64,000 bases of DNA, taken from assembly GCF_021389935.1 (NCBI RefSeq), contig NZ_CP089979.1, positions 1,283,001 through 1,347,000 of the forward strand, read 5' to 3'. The notes below the pieces were generated by a model that saw nothing but the letters and a program-made list of their open reading frames with translations, was not told the DNA's origin and searched no databases. The translations under genes and the position numbers were made by a program. This DNA is from Fulvivirga ligni. Lineage in GTDB: Bacteria; Bacteroidota; Bacteroidia; Cytophagales; Cyclobacteriaceae. Shown piece after piece: positions 35,385 to 44,429 of the stretch (within the stretch, counting starts at the first letter, position 1; each line of letters starts with the position of its first letter).

Positions 35385-36039
35385 GGAATTAATAAATCAT
35401 ATGATTCCACCATTAAAAGCTGGAGATAACGCTCACAAAGCTATTTTATGGATGGAGGAGTTACGTTGTAATCAGCTGCCAGTAGTAAAGGATGAAACCT
35501 TTCTTGGACTGATCACTGAAGATATGATACTTGAGGCAAATGATATTGAAAATGAAATTTCATCATTTGACCTTTTAGGTGTTAGATGCTTCGTATATGA
35601 CAATAGTCATTTTTACGAGGTTATAAAATTAGCTGCTGATAATGACGTGCAGATGGTAGGCGTGCTTGATGAGCAAAATAAATATATGGGTGTAATCACG
35701 GTGCAAGACACTATTACTTCCTTTGCTCAATCTGCCGCGGTACAAATGCAGGGAGGAATTTTAGTCCTTTCTATAAGTCAGATAGATTATTCTATGTCAG
35801 AAATTAGTCGTCTTATAGAAGAAAATAATGTTAAAATCCTCAGTAGCAGCGTGAAAGTGGACGAGCTGGATCCCTCCAAAATTAAACTTACTTTAAAATT
35901 AAACCGATTAGACCTTACTCATACTGTAGCTACTCTGGAAAGATTTGGATATAAAATTATAGCCAGATTTCAGGAAACTAAAGTTCAGGATGATGAGAAG
36001 GAAAAACTCGATATGCTACTTAGATATCTGGATATTTAA
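35374..36039 (+). CDS. Two-CBS-domain protein
   Basis: 221 residues. Two CBS motifs occupy about 1-60 (PPLKAGDNAHKAILWMEELRC) and 65-125 (FYEVIKLAADNDVQMVGVLDE..YMGVIT). The C-terminal ~90 residues (GGILVLSISQIDYSMSEISRLIEENNVKIL) have an ACT-like strand-helix pattern. Such proteins sense adenine nucleotides or other small ligands and regulate partners. It overlaps the hydrolase gene and lies 30 bases before nadK, so regulation by NAD(P) or ATP status is possible (inference). Confidence 0.83.
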   Translation: MIAKELINHMIPPLKAGDNAHKAILWMEELRCNQLPVVKDETFLGLITEDMILEANDIENEISSFDLLGVRCFVYDNSHFYEVIKLAADNDVQMVGVLDEQNKYMGVITVQDTITSFAQSAAVQMQGGILVLSISQIDYSMSEISRLIEENNVKILSSSVKVDELDPSKIKLTLKLNRLDLTHTVATLERFGYKIIARFQETKVQDDEKEKLDMLLRYLDI

Positions 36040-36069
36040 TACAGTAGCCATAAATAATTAAAAATCTCG

Positions 36070-36945
36070 ATGAAGATAGGTATCCACGGAAAGGAATTTA
36101 CTCAAGATACATCGGAGTTTATTCTTTCAGTATTTGATGAGCTTAAGAAAAGATCTTGTGAGGTTGTAGTTTCATCAGAATTTAAGGAGCATTTATTATT
36201 CAATGAACTTGAATTATCCAATATTCAGGCGTATCAAGCGGGTGAAGATCTAAGTAATTTGGATTTTATGCTTACTCTTGGGGGTGATGGAACTCTTCTG
36301 GAGGCTCTAACTCATATTAAGGATAAGCACGTTCCTATATTAGGTATTAATACAGGCAGGCTGGGTTTTTTGGCGACAACCGCTAAAACTGAGCTGGATA
36401 GTGCTCTTGAGAGTTTGTTCAATGGTGATTATGATTACGATGATAGAACATTATTGAGGTTAGACTCTGATATCAAGGCTTTTGGAGACCTCAATTTTGC
36501 ATTAAATGATTTTGCCATCCTAAAAAAAGATACATCATCTATGATTACAGTACATGTATATATAGATGGTGATTTTTTAAATTCCTATTGGGCAGATGGT
36601 ATCATATTATCAACTCCAACCGGGTCTACCGGTTATTCTATAAGTTGTGGTGGCCCTGTAGTTTTGCCCCATTCTGATAATTTTATACTTACGCCTGTTA
36701 GTCCGCATAACTTAACAGTGCGTCCAATTGTAGTTCCTGATGAATCGGAGCTAACATTTACCATTGAGGGAAGGAGTAATAATTTCTTAATCTCTTTAGA
36801 TTCTAGATTTGAAGTAGTAGATAGTTCAGTAAGTCTTACAATACGTAGAGAAAGTTTTAAGGCGAGATTGGTAAAATTAAAAGGGAATAGTTATTTTAAA
36901 ACTCTGAGACAAAAGTTAAATTGGGGCCTGGATGTGAGGAATTAA
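36070..36945 (+). CDS. nadK: NAD kinase
   Basis: 291 residues, normal length. It phosphorylates NAD to NADP with ATP or polyphosphate in the cytoplasm. GGDGTLLEAL with catalytic Asp73, the substrate loop ALNDFAILK (Asp where Glu is usual), and the glycine-rich STPTGSTGYSISCGGP are clear. The polyphosphate-using option is interesting because ppk1 lies in the same window, but cofactor use cannot be told from the sequence. Confidence 0.94.
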   Translation: MKIGIHGKEFTQDTSEFILSVFDELKKRSCEVVVSSEFKEHLLFNELELSNIQAYQAGEDLSNLDFMLTLGGDGTLLEALTHIKDKHVPILGINTGRLGFLATTAKTELDSALESLFNGDYDYDDRTLLRLDSDIKAFGDLNFALNDFAILKKDTSSMITVHVYIDGDFLNSYWADGIILSTPTGSTGYSISCGGPVVLPHSDNFILTPVSPHNLTVRPIVVPDESELTFTIEGRSNNFLISLDSRFEVVDSSVSLTIRRESFKARLVKLKGNSYFKTLRQKLNWGLDVRN

Positions 36946-37025
36946 ATTTTAAACCAAAAAATTAATGATTACTTTTGGTGTTAATCCTGTATTAGTCTAT
37001 TGGTTAGGGTTGTAAAGAAATTAAA

Positions 37026-38117
37026 ATGAAGAAACTTTTTGTAATTGCTTTTTGTGCATTTTTATATCTCATTTCGGTTCAGGATGTATCGGCTCAGATT
37101 AGAAGTAGGAAGATAAAGAAGAATAATAAACGCATTTCCAATTACAGAGGTAGAAAAAATACTTTTGGTAAAGAGAAGAGGTATAATTATGTAGGTGTTT
37201 CTCTTAACGCCTTTAACTACTTTGGCGATTTAGCTCCCCTACCAAGCAAATTAAGTACAGACATTTCATTTACTAAGCCAGGTATTGGTATTTTCTACGG
37301 TCACAGATTTGGTCCTAGGTATTCATTGAGAGCTTCTTTCACTTATGGAACCGTGAGTGGTAATGATTATGAATCAGCAGATCCAAATGATGATAACGCT
37401 AAGTTTAGGTACGTAAGAAACCTCCATTTTAGAAATCGAATTAAGGAGCTAACTGTAGTGGCTGTATTTGATTTAGTGAAGAATGAGTCTTCATATATCA
37501 GCAGAGCTCAAATTACACCTTATGTATTTGGTGGTCTTACTGTTTTTCATCATAACCCTCAAGCATATGTTCCTGAGGATTCAGGCTTTGATGAGGCAGG
37601 TACTTGGATCGATCTTCAGCCATTAGGTACCGAAGGTCAATATGCGGATTTGCAGCCAGGTGACGTAAATGAGAGTATTAAACCTTATAAGAATATTCAA
37701 ATAGCTATACCCCTAGGAATTGGTGTAAGATACAGGTTGAACCAGGTGGTGGATATATCTTTTGAAACGGGTATGCGATACTTGTTTACTGATTACCTGG
37801 ATGATGTCAGCCAAAATTATGTGAATCCAAGTAGGTTCACTGGAGAAAATGCTGACTTGGCCAGATATATGAGCGATTTATCTCAGTACCCTAATGACCC
37901 GGTGTCAGGAAACGCTAGAGATTTGTCAAACCCTGAAATAAGTGAAATCATGAACAATACTTATGAGGTTGATGGTGTTACAAAAATCAGAGGCTACGGA
38001 TCAGAAAGTAGAGATAATATGAGGGGCAATAGCAATGAAAAGGATCTTTATTTCGTTAGCACTTTTAAGGTGGCATTTATCATAGGTGCATCCTTCAGAA
38101 GAGCTAAATTCAGATAA
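37026..38117 (+). CDS. Outer membrane beta-barrel-like protein, DUF6089 type (copy 1)
   Basis: 363 residues. The signal peptide ends DVSAQ, then comes a basic linker rich in Lys/Arg/Asn (25-55). After that, beta-strands alternate aromatic and small residues: YNYVGVSLNAFNYFGDLAP, YVFGGLTVFHHNPQAY, IPLGIGVRYRLNQVVDISFETGMRY. This is a small barrel as in DUF6089, a family often found between nadK and uppS. The final Arg-Phe-Arg segment is unusual for a barrel, which normally ends in Phe after strands. Probably an outer-membrane protein of unknown role. The next gene starts one base after its stop. Confidence 0.7.
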   Translation: MKKLFVIAFCAFLYLISVQDVSAQIRSRKIKKNNKRISNYRGRKNTFGKEKRYNYVGVSLNAFNYFGDLAPLPSKLSTDISFTKPGIGIFYGHRFGPRYSLRASFTYGTVSGNDYESADPNDDNAKFRYVRNLHFRNRIKELTVVAVFDLVKNESSYISRAQITPYVFGGLTVFHHNPQAYVPEDSGFDEAGTWIDLQPLGTEGQYADLQPGDVNESIKPYKNIQIAIPLGIGVRYRLNQVVDISFETGMRYLFTDYLDDVSQNYVNPSRFTGENADLARYMSDLSQYPNDPVSGNARDLSNPEISEIMNNTYEVDGVTKIRGYGSESRDNMRGNSNEKDLYFVSTFKVAFIIGASFRRAKFR

Positions 38118-38118
38118 T

Positions 38119-38853
38119 ATGAATAAATTGAAAGTATTGTTTACAGGGAAGCTTCTATGGAGTTTTCCCTTTTTTATATATTTAATTTTTATCTCAAGCC
38201 AGCTCCACGCTCAGGAAACAGAAATAGGTTTCGGTGTTGGTGGCTTTAAGTATTCTGGTGATTTATCACGTGGCATTAATCTCAAATCTATTAACCCAGC
38301 CGCCACCGCATTCTTCAGATCTAATATTAGTAAAGCAGTAAGTTTTCGTGTAGGTGCCACAGCCGGAAAACTAGGCGCCAGCGATGAAAGCGCACCTATT
38401 GATGTCTTCGCTGAAAATAGAGATGCCAGTTTTGATGTATTCCTTTTTGAAGCTTCCACTGTTTTTGAATACCATTTTCTCAAATGGCGGGAACAATCGA
38501 CCATGCTGCGATGGACCCCTTATTTTTTTGGGGGATTTGCCATTTTTGGCGTTTCAGGTATGGGCGAAAAGCCAGAGGAATACAGTAACATCCAACCTTC
38601 TGTGCCTTTCGGTTTTGGTTTTAAATATGTATTGAACCCTAAATGGTATATGGGTCTTGAATTTGGAGCAAGAAAAACGTTTTTTGATTACTTAGATAAT
38701 GTTAGTGCTGGAGACGGTGTGATTAAAGACTATCAGTACGGTAATAAGTACGATAATGACGCTTATTATTTTATAGGATTAACATTAAACTACTCTTTTT
38801 ACACCATTCCTTGTCCAACTAATCCTTACAAGAAAAATTACAGAAAAAATTAA
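38119..38853 (+). CDS. Outer membrane beta-barrel-like protein, DUF6089 type (copy 2)
   Basis: 244 residues from the ATG at 38119. The longer open frame would run into the previous gene. The signal peptide ends LHAQE. The pattern follows the upstream paralogue: EIGFGVGGFKYSGDLSRGI matches NAFNYFGDLAP there, YFFGGFAIFGV matches YVFGGLTVFHH, and PFGFGFKYVLNPKWYMGLEFGARKTFFDYLDNVS matches its counterpart. It is a tandem duplicate that lacks the basic linker. Role unknown. Confidence 0.72.
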   Translation: MNKLKVLFTGKLLWSFPFFIYLIFISSQLHAQETEIGFGVGGFKYSGDLSRGINLKSINPAATAFFRSNISKAVSFRVGATAGKLGASDESAPIDVFAENRDASFDVFLFEASTVFEYHFLKWREQSTMLRWTPYFFGGFAIFGVSGMGEKPEEYSNIQPSVPFGFGFKYVLNPKWYMGLEFGARKTFFDYLDNVSAGDGVIKDYQYGNKYDNDAYYFIGLTLNYSFYTIPCPTNPYKKNYRKN

Positions 38854-38890
38854 AAAAGGCGATAAATAAGCTTTTTTTCGTTAATAAACT

Positions 38891-38898
38891 TAATTTTG
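38891..38898 (+). promoter_or_regulatory. Candidate internal -7 box before uppS
   Basis: TAATTTTG fits TAnnTTTG, 13 bases before the uppS ATG at 38912. It could give uppS-bamA-ompH a promoter of their own inside the larger run. No -33 TTG is seen. Confidence 0.3.
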
Positions 38899-38911
38899 CA
38901 ATCTTGTGTCC

Positions 38912-39652
38912 ATGCCAAAAGAAAATATTGTGAAAGAATCGCTTCCTAAGCACATCGCCATCATTATGGATGGTAATGGAAGATGGGCTAAAAATAAAGG
39001 AGCAGCCAGAATTTTTGGTCATAGGAATGCTGTAGCCGCGGTGAGAGATGCGACCGAAGGTTGTGCCGAGCTTGGGGTGGATTATTTGACACTTTATGCT
39101 TTTTCCACTGAAAATTGGGGGCGTCCTGCTGAAGAGGTGATGGGCCTAATGGAGCTTTTGGTGGCAACTATTAAGCAGGAATTAAAGACCTTACAAAAGA
39201 ACAACGTAAAGCTGGCTGCTATAGGAGATATTGAAGCTCTTCCAAAGCGCTGCAAGAAGCAATTAAGAGAGGCCATTGAACTTACAAAGAACAATTCTGG
39301 TCTAACTCTCGTACTAGCTTTAAGTTATAGTGGACGTTGGGAAATAATTGAAGCAATTAAACGTTTAGCCGTAGACGTTAAAGAAGATAAACTTAAGTTA
39401 GACGACATCTCAAGTGAGGTGTTTGAAACTTATTTGAATACCGCTAACATGCCAGACCCTGAACTAATGATAAGAACAAGTGGGGAAATGCGTATTAGTA
39501 ATTTTTTACTTTGGCAGTTAGCATACACAGAAATTTACTTTACAGATAAATTGTGGCCAGATTTCAGAAGACAAGATTTGAATGAAGCCATAATTGCCTA
39601 TCAAAATAGAGAACGCAGATTTGGTAGAATAAGCGAACAGGTGAACACTTGA
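38912..39652 (+). CDS. uppS: Isoprenyl transferase (undecaprenyl diphosphate synthase)
   Basis: 246 residues from the ATG at 38912 (an in-frame GTG lies two codons upstream). Cis-prenyltransferase: catalytic Asp20 in IAIIMDGNGRWAKNKG, then GHRNAV, TLYAFSTENWGRP, and the C-terminal PDPELMIRTSGEMRISNFLLWQLAYTEIYF that binds isopentenyl diphosphate. It makes the C55 lipid carrier for peptidoglycan and surface polysaccharides, in the cytoplasm at the membrane. It lies 5 bases before bamA. Confidence 0.95.
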   Translation: MPKENIVKESLPKHIAIIMDGNGRWAKNKGAARIFGHRNAVAAVRDATEGCAELGVDYLTLYAFSTENWGRPAEEVMGLMELLVATIKQELKTLQKNNVKLAAIGDIEALPKRCKKQLREAIELTKNNSGLTLVLALSYSGRWEIIEAIKRLAVDVKEDKLKLDDISSEVFETYLNTANMPDPELMIRTSGEMRISNFLLWQLAYTEIYFTDKLWPDFRRQDLNEAIIAYQNRERRFGRISEQVNT

Positions 39653-39657
39653 TATTG

Positions 39658-42351
39658 ATGAAAAAGACATTACTCTTCCTATTATTAATTTTTTTATTTA
39701 TAGGCTCTGCTGATGCCCAATTCAGGAGACGTTCGAATAGAACAACACAAGACGAAGGTGGTTTAAACTACTCTAACCCAAAGGAATATACCATTGCTGA
39801 TATTCAGGTTACAGGACTTAAAATCTTAGACAAAAATGCCTTGATCTCTCTTAGTGGATTGAAGGTAGGTGATAAGATTAAAGTACCCGGAGATGCCATT
39901 AGTGGAGCAATCCGAAAATTGTGGAAACACGGTTTGGTGGGTGATGTGTCTATAGAGATTGACAAAGTAGATGGGGAGCAAGTTTACTTGAATATAGCGC
40001 TTTCAGAAAGACCTCGATTAACGGGCTTTACTTTCGAAGGGACTAAGAAAAGTCAGGAAAGTGATATCAGAGAAGATTTAAACCTAATTAGAGGTAGGAT
40101 TCTAAGTGATGCGATTATCCGTAACAGTGAGTTAACGGTAAAAAAGTATTACAAAGAAAAAGGATTTTTATATGCTGATGTAAAGGTTATTCAACAGCAA
40201 GACACTATAAATACTGATGGAGTTAAGCTTCGTATTGTTGTTAACCCAAAGGCCAAGGTTAAGGTTAACAAAATTAACATCATTGGTAACGAAGAGTTTG
40301 ACGACAATAGAATTAAAAAGAAAATGAAGAAGACTAACGAGAGAGTTAGACTTTCTTTATTTAAAAGAGCCGCAGAGGTTGTGGTTGGAGCCTTCAACCC
40401 TAAAAATGTTAAAAGCTTTGTTGATTCTACCTACGAAGTATCTGGTTCTGAGCTTAAGGCATTTTTAAATGATAACGTTAAACTTAACTTCTTCAACTCC
40501 ACTAAATTTATCGAGTCTGAATATGAGAATGATAAGAATGCGATCATAGCTTTTTATAATTCTAAAGGATATAGAGATGCTGAGATTGTTAGAGATACAG
40601 TTTATGTAAATAATGAGAATTCTATAAATATTGATATTGAAATCTCAGAAGGAAGAAAATACTATTTCAGGGATATTATCTGGACTGGAAACTTTGTTTA
40701 TAGTGATGAGACATTAAATAACGTACTCGCCATAGAGAAAGGGGATGTTTATAATAAGGAGTTGATTGACAAGAAGCTTACTTTTAACCCAAAAGGAGCT
40801 GATATCAGTGGGCTTTACATGGATGACGGATACTTATTCTTTAGAGTTAATCCAGTGGAAGTGGCCGTTGAAGGTGATTCGATTGATGTAGAAATGAGAA
40901 TCTACGAGGGTGAACAAGCTACTATTAAAGATGTTATTATAACTGGTAATGAAAGAACCAGAGATCATGTAATTAGACGTGAATTGTATACCATCCCTGG
41001 TGAGAAGTTTAGTAGATCAGACTTGATCAGAACTCAGCAGATACTTGGTCAGTTAGGCTATTTTGATCCAGAGCAAATTAATCCAGTTCCAAAGCCTAAC
41101 CCTGCGGATGGTACAGTAGATATAGAATGGAATTTAGTTGAGAGATCTAGTGATCAGATAGAATTATCTGGAGGCTGGGGAGGTCAGCTTGGTTTCGTTG
41201 GTACTTTGGGACTTTCTCTAAATAACTTCTCAATGAGAAACCTTATTAAAGGGAAATTCACTCCGATTCCAGTTGGAGATGGACAGAAGTTATCGATGCG
41301 TGTTCAGGCTACGGGTCGTCAGTATCAGAACTATTCTGTATCATTTACAGAACCATGGTTAGGAGGAAAGAAGCCTAACTCATTTACTGTGAGTGGTAAC
41401 TATTCTATTCAAAGAAGTCGCTTTACAGAATATGATGAAGATGGCAACGCCTATCTGCCTCCGTATGGAGAGTTTAATGCTCATATTTCAGTGAAAGGAA
41501 TTACAGTTGGTCTTGGAAAGAGACTTCAATGGCCAGATAACTATTTCATGTGGACCAATTCCATCTCTTATATGGTTTATGGTTTGAATAATTATCAATT
41601 TGGAGGTCTTGGATTCTCTAATGGTAATGCTAATAGTATTGCCTTTAATACTACGATCTCTCGAAATAGTGTAAGCAACCCTATGTATCCGATGGGAGGC
41701 TCTACTATTTCATTAAGTGCTACATTCACTCCTCCTTATTCAGCATGGAGAGATATTGATTATGATAATGCTAGCCCTGTAGATAAGTATAAATGGATCG
41801 AATATCACAAGTGGATGTTTGATTCTAAGTATTATCTGAATTTAGTGGGTAAGTTAGTGCTAGAAGCTAAAGCTCACTTTGGGTTTATAGGGTCATACGG
41901 GAAGAAAGCAGGTATTGGTCCTTTCGAAAGATTTAAGTTAGGAGGGGATGGACTTGCTGGACAAAACTTTGTACTAGGTACTGATGTGATTGGATTGAGA
42001 GGTTATGAGAATAACTCTATAACTCCACCTTACACTACCGTAGGACAAAATCAGATTCAGGGTGGTATTGTTTATGATAAGTTTGGCTTAGAGCTTAGAT
42101 ACCCGGTCACTACAGGTCAGGCGGCAACAATCTATGGTTTTGTTTTTGCTGAAGCCGGTAATAATTTTGACAACTATCAGGAGTTTAATCCTTTTGAAAA
42201 TTATAGATCTGCTGGATTTGGGGCTAGAATCTTTATGCCTGCCTTTGGTTTGATTGGTATAAACTGGGGTTATGGCTTTGATACTTTACCTGGTCAAACT
42301 GAAAGAAGTGGAGCTCAGTTCCATTTCACAATTGGTCAGCAAATAAGATAG
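39658..42351 (+). CDS. bamA: Outer membrane protein assembly factor BamA
   Basis: 897 residues from the ATG at 39658. The open frame is longer only through TTG codons that overlap uppS. The signal peptide ends ADAQ. Five POTRA repeats span about 45-430 (for instance YTIADIQVTGLKIL and KVKVNKINIIGNEEF). The Omp85 barrel spans about 455-897 and ends at strands up to ..FTIGQQIR. In the barrel, YPVTTGQAATIYGF and GFGARIFMPAFGLIGINWGYGFD are the conserved loop-6/strand region, although the usual VRGF/Y motif appears as LRGYENNS. It inserts beta-barrel proteins into the outer membrane. The two OmpH chaperones directly downstream fit that role. Confidence 0.95.
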   Translation: MKKTLLFLLLIFLFIGSADAQFRRRSNRTTQDEGGLNYSNPKEYTIADIQVTGLKILDKNALISLSGLKVGDKIKVPGDAISGAIRKLWKHGLVGDVSIEIDKVDGEQVYLNIALSERPRLTGFTFEGTKKSQESDIREDLNLIRGRILSDAIIRNSELTVKKYYKEKGFLYADVKVIQQQDTINTDGVKLRIVVNPKAKVKVNKINIIGNEEFDDNRIKKKMKKTNERVRLSLFKRAAEVVVGAFNPKNVKSFVDSTYEVSGSELKAFLNDNVKLNFFNSTKFIESEYENDKNAIIAFYNSKGYRDAEIVRDTVYVNNENSINIDIEISEGRKYYFRDIIWTGNFVYSDETLNNVLAIEKGDVYNKELIDKKLTFNPKGADISGLYMDDGYLFFRVNPVEVAVEGDSIDVEMRIYEGEQATIKDVIITGNERTRDHVIRRELYTIPGEKFSRSDLIRTQQILGQLGYFDPEQINPVPKPNPADGTVDIEWNLVERSSDQIELSGGWGGQLGFVGTLGLSLNNFSMRNLIKGKFTPIPVGDGQKLSMRVQATGRQYQNYSVSFTEPWLGGKKPNSFTVSGNYSIQRSRFTEYDEDGNAYLPPYGEFNAHISVKGITVGLGKRLQWPDNYFMWTNSISYMVYGLNNYQFGGLGFSNGNANSIAFNTTISRNSVSNPMYPMGGSTISLSATFTPPYSAWRDIDYDNASPVDKYKWIEYHKWMFDSKYYLNLVGKLVLEAKAHFGFIGSYGKKAGIGPFERFKLGGDGLAGQNFVLGTDVIGLRGYENNSITPPYTTVGQNQIQGGIVYDKFGLELRYPVTTGQAATIYGFVFAEAGNNFDNYQEFNPFENYRSAGFGARIFMPAFGLIGINWGYGFDTLPGQTERSGAQFHFTIGQQIR

Positions 42352-42400
42352 TAATCAATAAAATGATCGTATAAACGTTAATTCATCAAAATCCTAAACC

Positions 42401-42931
42401 ATGAAAAAGATTCTATTTTTATTTCTGGCATTATTTTCGATAATTAATGTTTACGGCCAAAAGTTTGGATATGTCGACACCAACTATATCCTGAGCAAAA
42501 TGCCAGAATATAAAGAGGCTCAAGCTGAGATGGAAAAGCTATCTCAGGGGTGGCAAGATGAAATCAAAGAGATGTCTAAAAACATCGAAGCTATGTACAA
42601 TGAACTACAGGCTGAAGAGGTTTTGCTTACCGCTGAAATGAAGAAAGATCGCATGGCCGAGATCGAAAGAAAAGAGGATGAACTGAAAGAATACCAGAAG
42701 AAAGTTTTTGGTTTTGAAGGTTTATTCTTCTTGAAGAAAAAGGAACTTGTAAAGCCTGTTCAAGATAAGGTTTTTGAAGCCATAGAACATGTATGCAAGG
42801 AGCAGCGTTTAGCTATTATGTTCGATAAGGCCGGTGAATTGGTGATGATTTATACTGATCCTAGACACGATTATACAGATTATGTGTTAGATGATCTGGG
42901 ACTTGGCGATCCGAACGACGTAATAAAGTAG
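42401..42931 (+). CDS. OmpH/Skp family periplasmic chaperone (copy 1)
   Basis: 176 residues. Signal peptide, then KFGYVDTNYILSKMPEYKEAQ (the OmpH N-terminal strand). A long coiled-coil 'tentacle' (about 45-115, rich in Glu/Lys) and the return strand AIMFDKAGELVMIYTDPRHDYTDYVL follow. Skp-type trimers hold unfolded outer-membrane proteins in the periplasm on their way to BamA, encoded just upstream. The acidic C-terminus differs from copy 2. Confidence 0.9.
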   Translation: MKKILFLFLALFSIINVYGQKFGYVDTNYILSKMPEYKEAQAEMEKLSQGWQDEIKEMSKNIEAMYNELQAEEVLLTAEMKKDRMAEIERKEDELKEYQKKVFGFEGLFFLKKKELVKPVQDKVFEAIEHVCKEQRLAIMFDKAGELVMIYTDPRHDYTDYVLDDLGLGDPNDVIK

Positions 42932-42953
42932 AATGTTTAATTTAGAATATATC

Positions 42954-43487
42954 ATGAAAAACAAATTATTTTTAACCCTTATAGCTTTTTCTTTCCTAGG
43001 GCTTGCTTCAGTAAATGCTCAAACTACGAAAATTGCCTATGCAGATGTTGATTATATTTTAAGTCAATTACCGGACTCTAAAACAATAGAAGCAGACCTA
43101 AATACTCATAATACTCAATTGCAAAATCAGTTAGAGGCGAAGTATCAGGAGTATCAACAAAAATTACAGGCTTATCAGCAGGGAGCAGCTACAATGGACC
43201 CAGCTATTCGTCAGGATAAAGAAACTGAATTAGCACAACTAGAGCAAAGAATTCAAAAATTCCGTCAAGATGCTCAGAGCTCATTGCAGAAGAAGCAAAT
43301 GGATTTGATGCAGCCAGTTTATGAGAAAATTGGTAATAACATAGAGGCAGTAGCTAAAGAAAATGGTTATGCTTACGTGTTAAATGGACAGATTGCTGGT
43401 GTTGATGTTGTTCTTTACGCAGATGCGAAATTTGATATTAGTGATTTAGTTTTGAAGAAAATGGGAGTTACTCCAGCTTCGAAATAA
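42954..43487 (+). CDS. OmpH/Skp family periplasmic chaperone (copy 2)
   Basis: 177 residues from the ATG at 42954, where the signal peptide begins (MKNKLF..VNAQ). An ATG 7 codons upstream would add an unneeded N-terminus. TTKIAYADVDYILSQLPDSK opens the fold. A Gln-rich coiled coil (about 45-120) and the closing strand YAYVLNGQIAGVDVVLYADAKFDISDLVL follow. Paralogue of the preceding gene; both probably serve BamA. Last gene of the long run, before a strong terminator. Confidence 0.9.
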   Translation: MKNKLFLTLIAFSFLGLASVNAQTTKIAYADVDYILSQLPDSKTIEADLNTHNTQLQNQLEAKYQEYQQKLQAYQQGAATMDPAIRQDKETELAQLEQRIQKFRQDAQSSLQKKQMDLMQPVYEKIGNNIEAVAKENGYAYVLNGQIAGVDVVLYADAKFDISDLVLKKMGVTPASK

Positions 43488-43509
43488 TAACATATAGAAA
43501 TCTTAAATG

Positions 43510-43532
43510 AGCCCCTTTTTAGGGGCTTTTTT
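43510..43532 (+). terminator. Terminator of the bamA-ompH run
   Basis: AGCCCCT (43510-43516) pairs with AGGGGCT (43521-43527) around TTTT, and the T-run continues to 43532. It sits 23 bases after the second ompH stop and directly before the LD-carboxypeptidase ATG, so that gene needs its own promoter or readthrough. Confidence 0.75.
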
Positions 43533-43535
43533 GTT

Positions 43536-44429
43536 ATGTCAATAACACCTCCAAAATTAGAAAAAGGTCAAAGAGTCGGTATGATTTCACCATCACGAAT
43601 GATTACTCCTGACCAGGTTGAATTATCTTTTGAAGTCCTAACTGAATGGGGCTTGAACGTGGTTAAAAGCTCATCTTTATTTCATCAAGATGGTTATTTT
43701 GGAGGAACAGATGAGGAGCGGTTAACTGAATTGCAAAGCTTCTTAGATGACCCGTCCATCAAGGCTATCTTTTGTGCAAGGGGTGGATATGGCATGACCA
43801 GAATTGTAGATGATTTGGATTTTACTAAATTCATGGAACACCCAAAGTGGATCGTAGGATTTAGTGATATTACTGCGCTACATTTAGCTCTAGATAAAGT
43901 AGGCTTTGAAAGTATCCATGGGCTGATGCCTGTTCAATTTAGTTATTCGGGTGTAGAAGAATCATTAGCCAGCTTGAGAGCACTGCTTTTTGAAGAGCGC
44001 ACTGAATATCTCATTAGCCCAAATGATCATAATATAGAAGGCGAAGTTTCTGCTAAGATAATAGGTGGGAATTTATCCCTGCTAGCTGAAAGTCTCGGTA
44101 CCAATACTGAGATAAATACGGATGGAAAGATTCTATTCATAGAGGAAATAGATGAATACCTATACAAGGTGGACAGGATGCTCATGCAATTGAAAAGATC
44201 AGGCAAGTTTAACAATCTCGCCGGGGTTATGCTGGGAGATTTTTCTGATATGAAGGATACACAAATCCCGTTTGGAAAGAATTTCTATGAATTGGTACTG
44301 CGCTATTTTAATCATGTACCAGTGTGTTTTCAATTTCCAGCCGGGCATGAACCACATCACCTGGCACTACCCATTGGAAGGGTAGTCCATCTGAATGTCA
44401 ATACTGACAGTGTTAAATTAGTCTGCTGA
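43536..44429 (+). CDS. LD-carboxypeptidase (peptidase S66, LdcA-like)
   Basis: 297 residues. It removes the terminal D-Ala from tetrapeptides during peptidoglycan recycling; with no signal peptide, it acts in the cytoplasm. The N-terminal strand is RVGMISPSRMIT. IFCARGGYGMTRI and the nucleophile Ser110 in VGFSDITALH are diagnostic of S66. The Glu and His of the triad lie in FIEEIDEYLYKVDRML and in FPAGHEPHHLALPIG. It begins only 3 bases after a terminator T-run. The 3' end overlaps the 5-oxoprolinase gene by 12 bases. Confidence 0.92.
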   Translation: MSITPPKLEKGQRVGMISPSRMITPDQVELSFEVLTEWGLNVVKSSSLFHQDGYFGGTDEERLTELQSFLDDPSIKAIFCARGGYGMTRIVDDLDFTKFMEHPKWIVGFSDITALHLALDKVGFESIHGLMPVQFSYSGVEESLASLRALLFEERTEYLISPNDHNIEGEVSAKIIGGNLSLLAESLGTNTEINTDGKILFIEEIDEYLYKVDRMLMQLKRSGKFNNLAGVMLGDFSDMKDTQIPFGKNFYELVLRYFNHVPVCFQFPAGHEPHHLALPIGRVVHLNVNTDSVKLVC

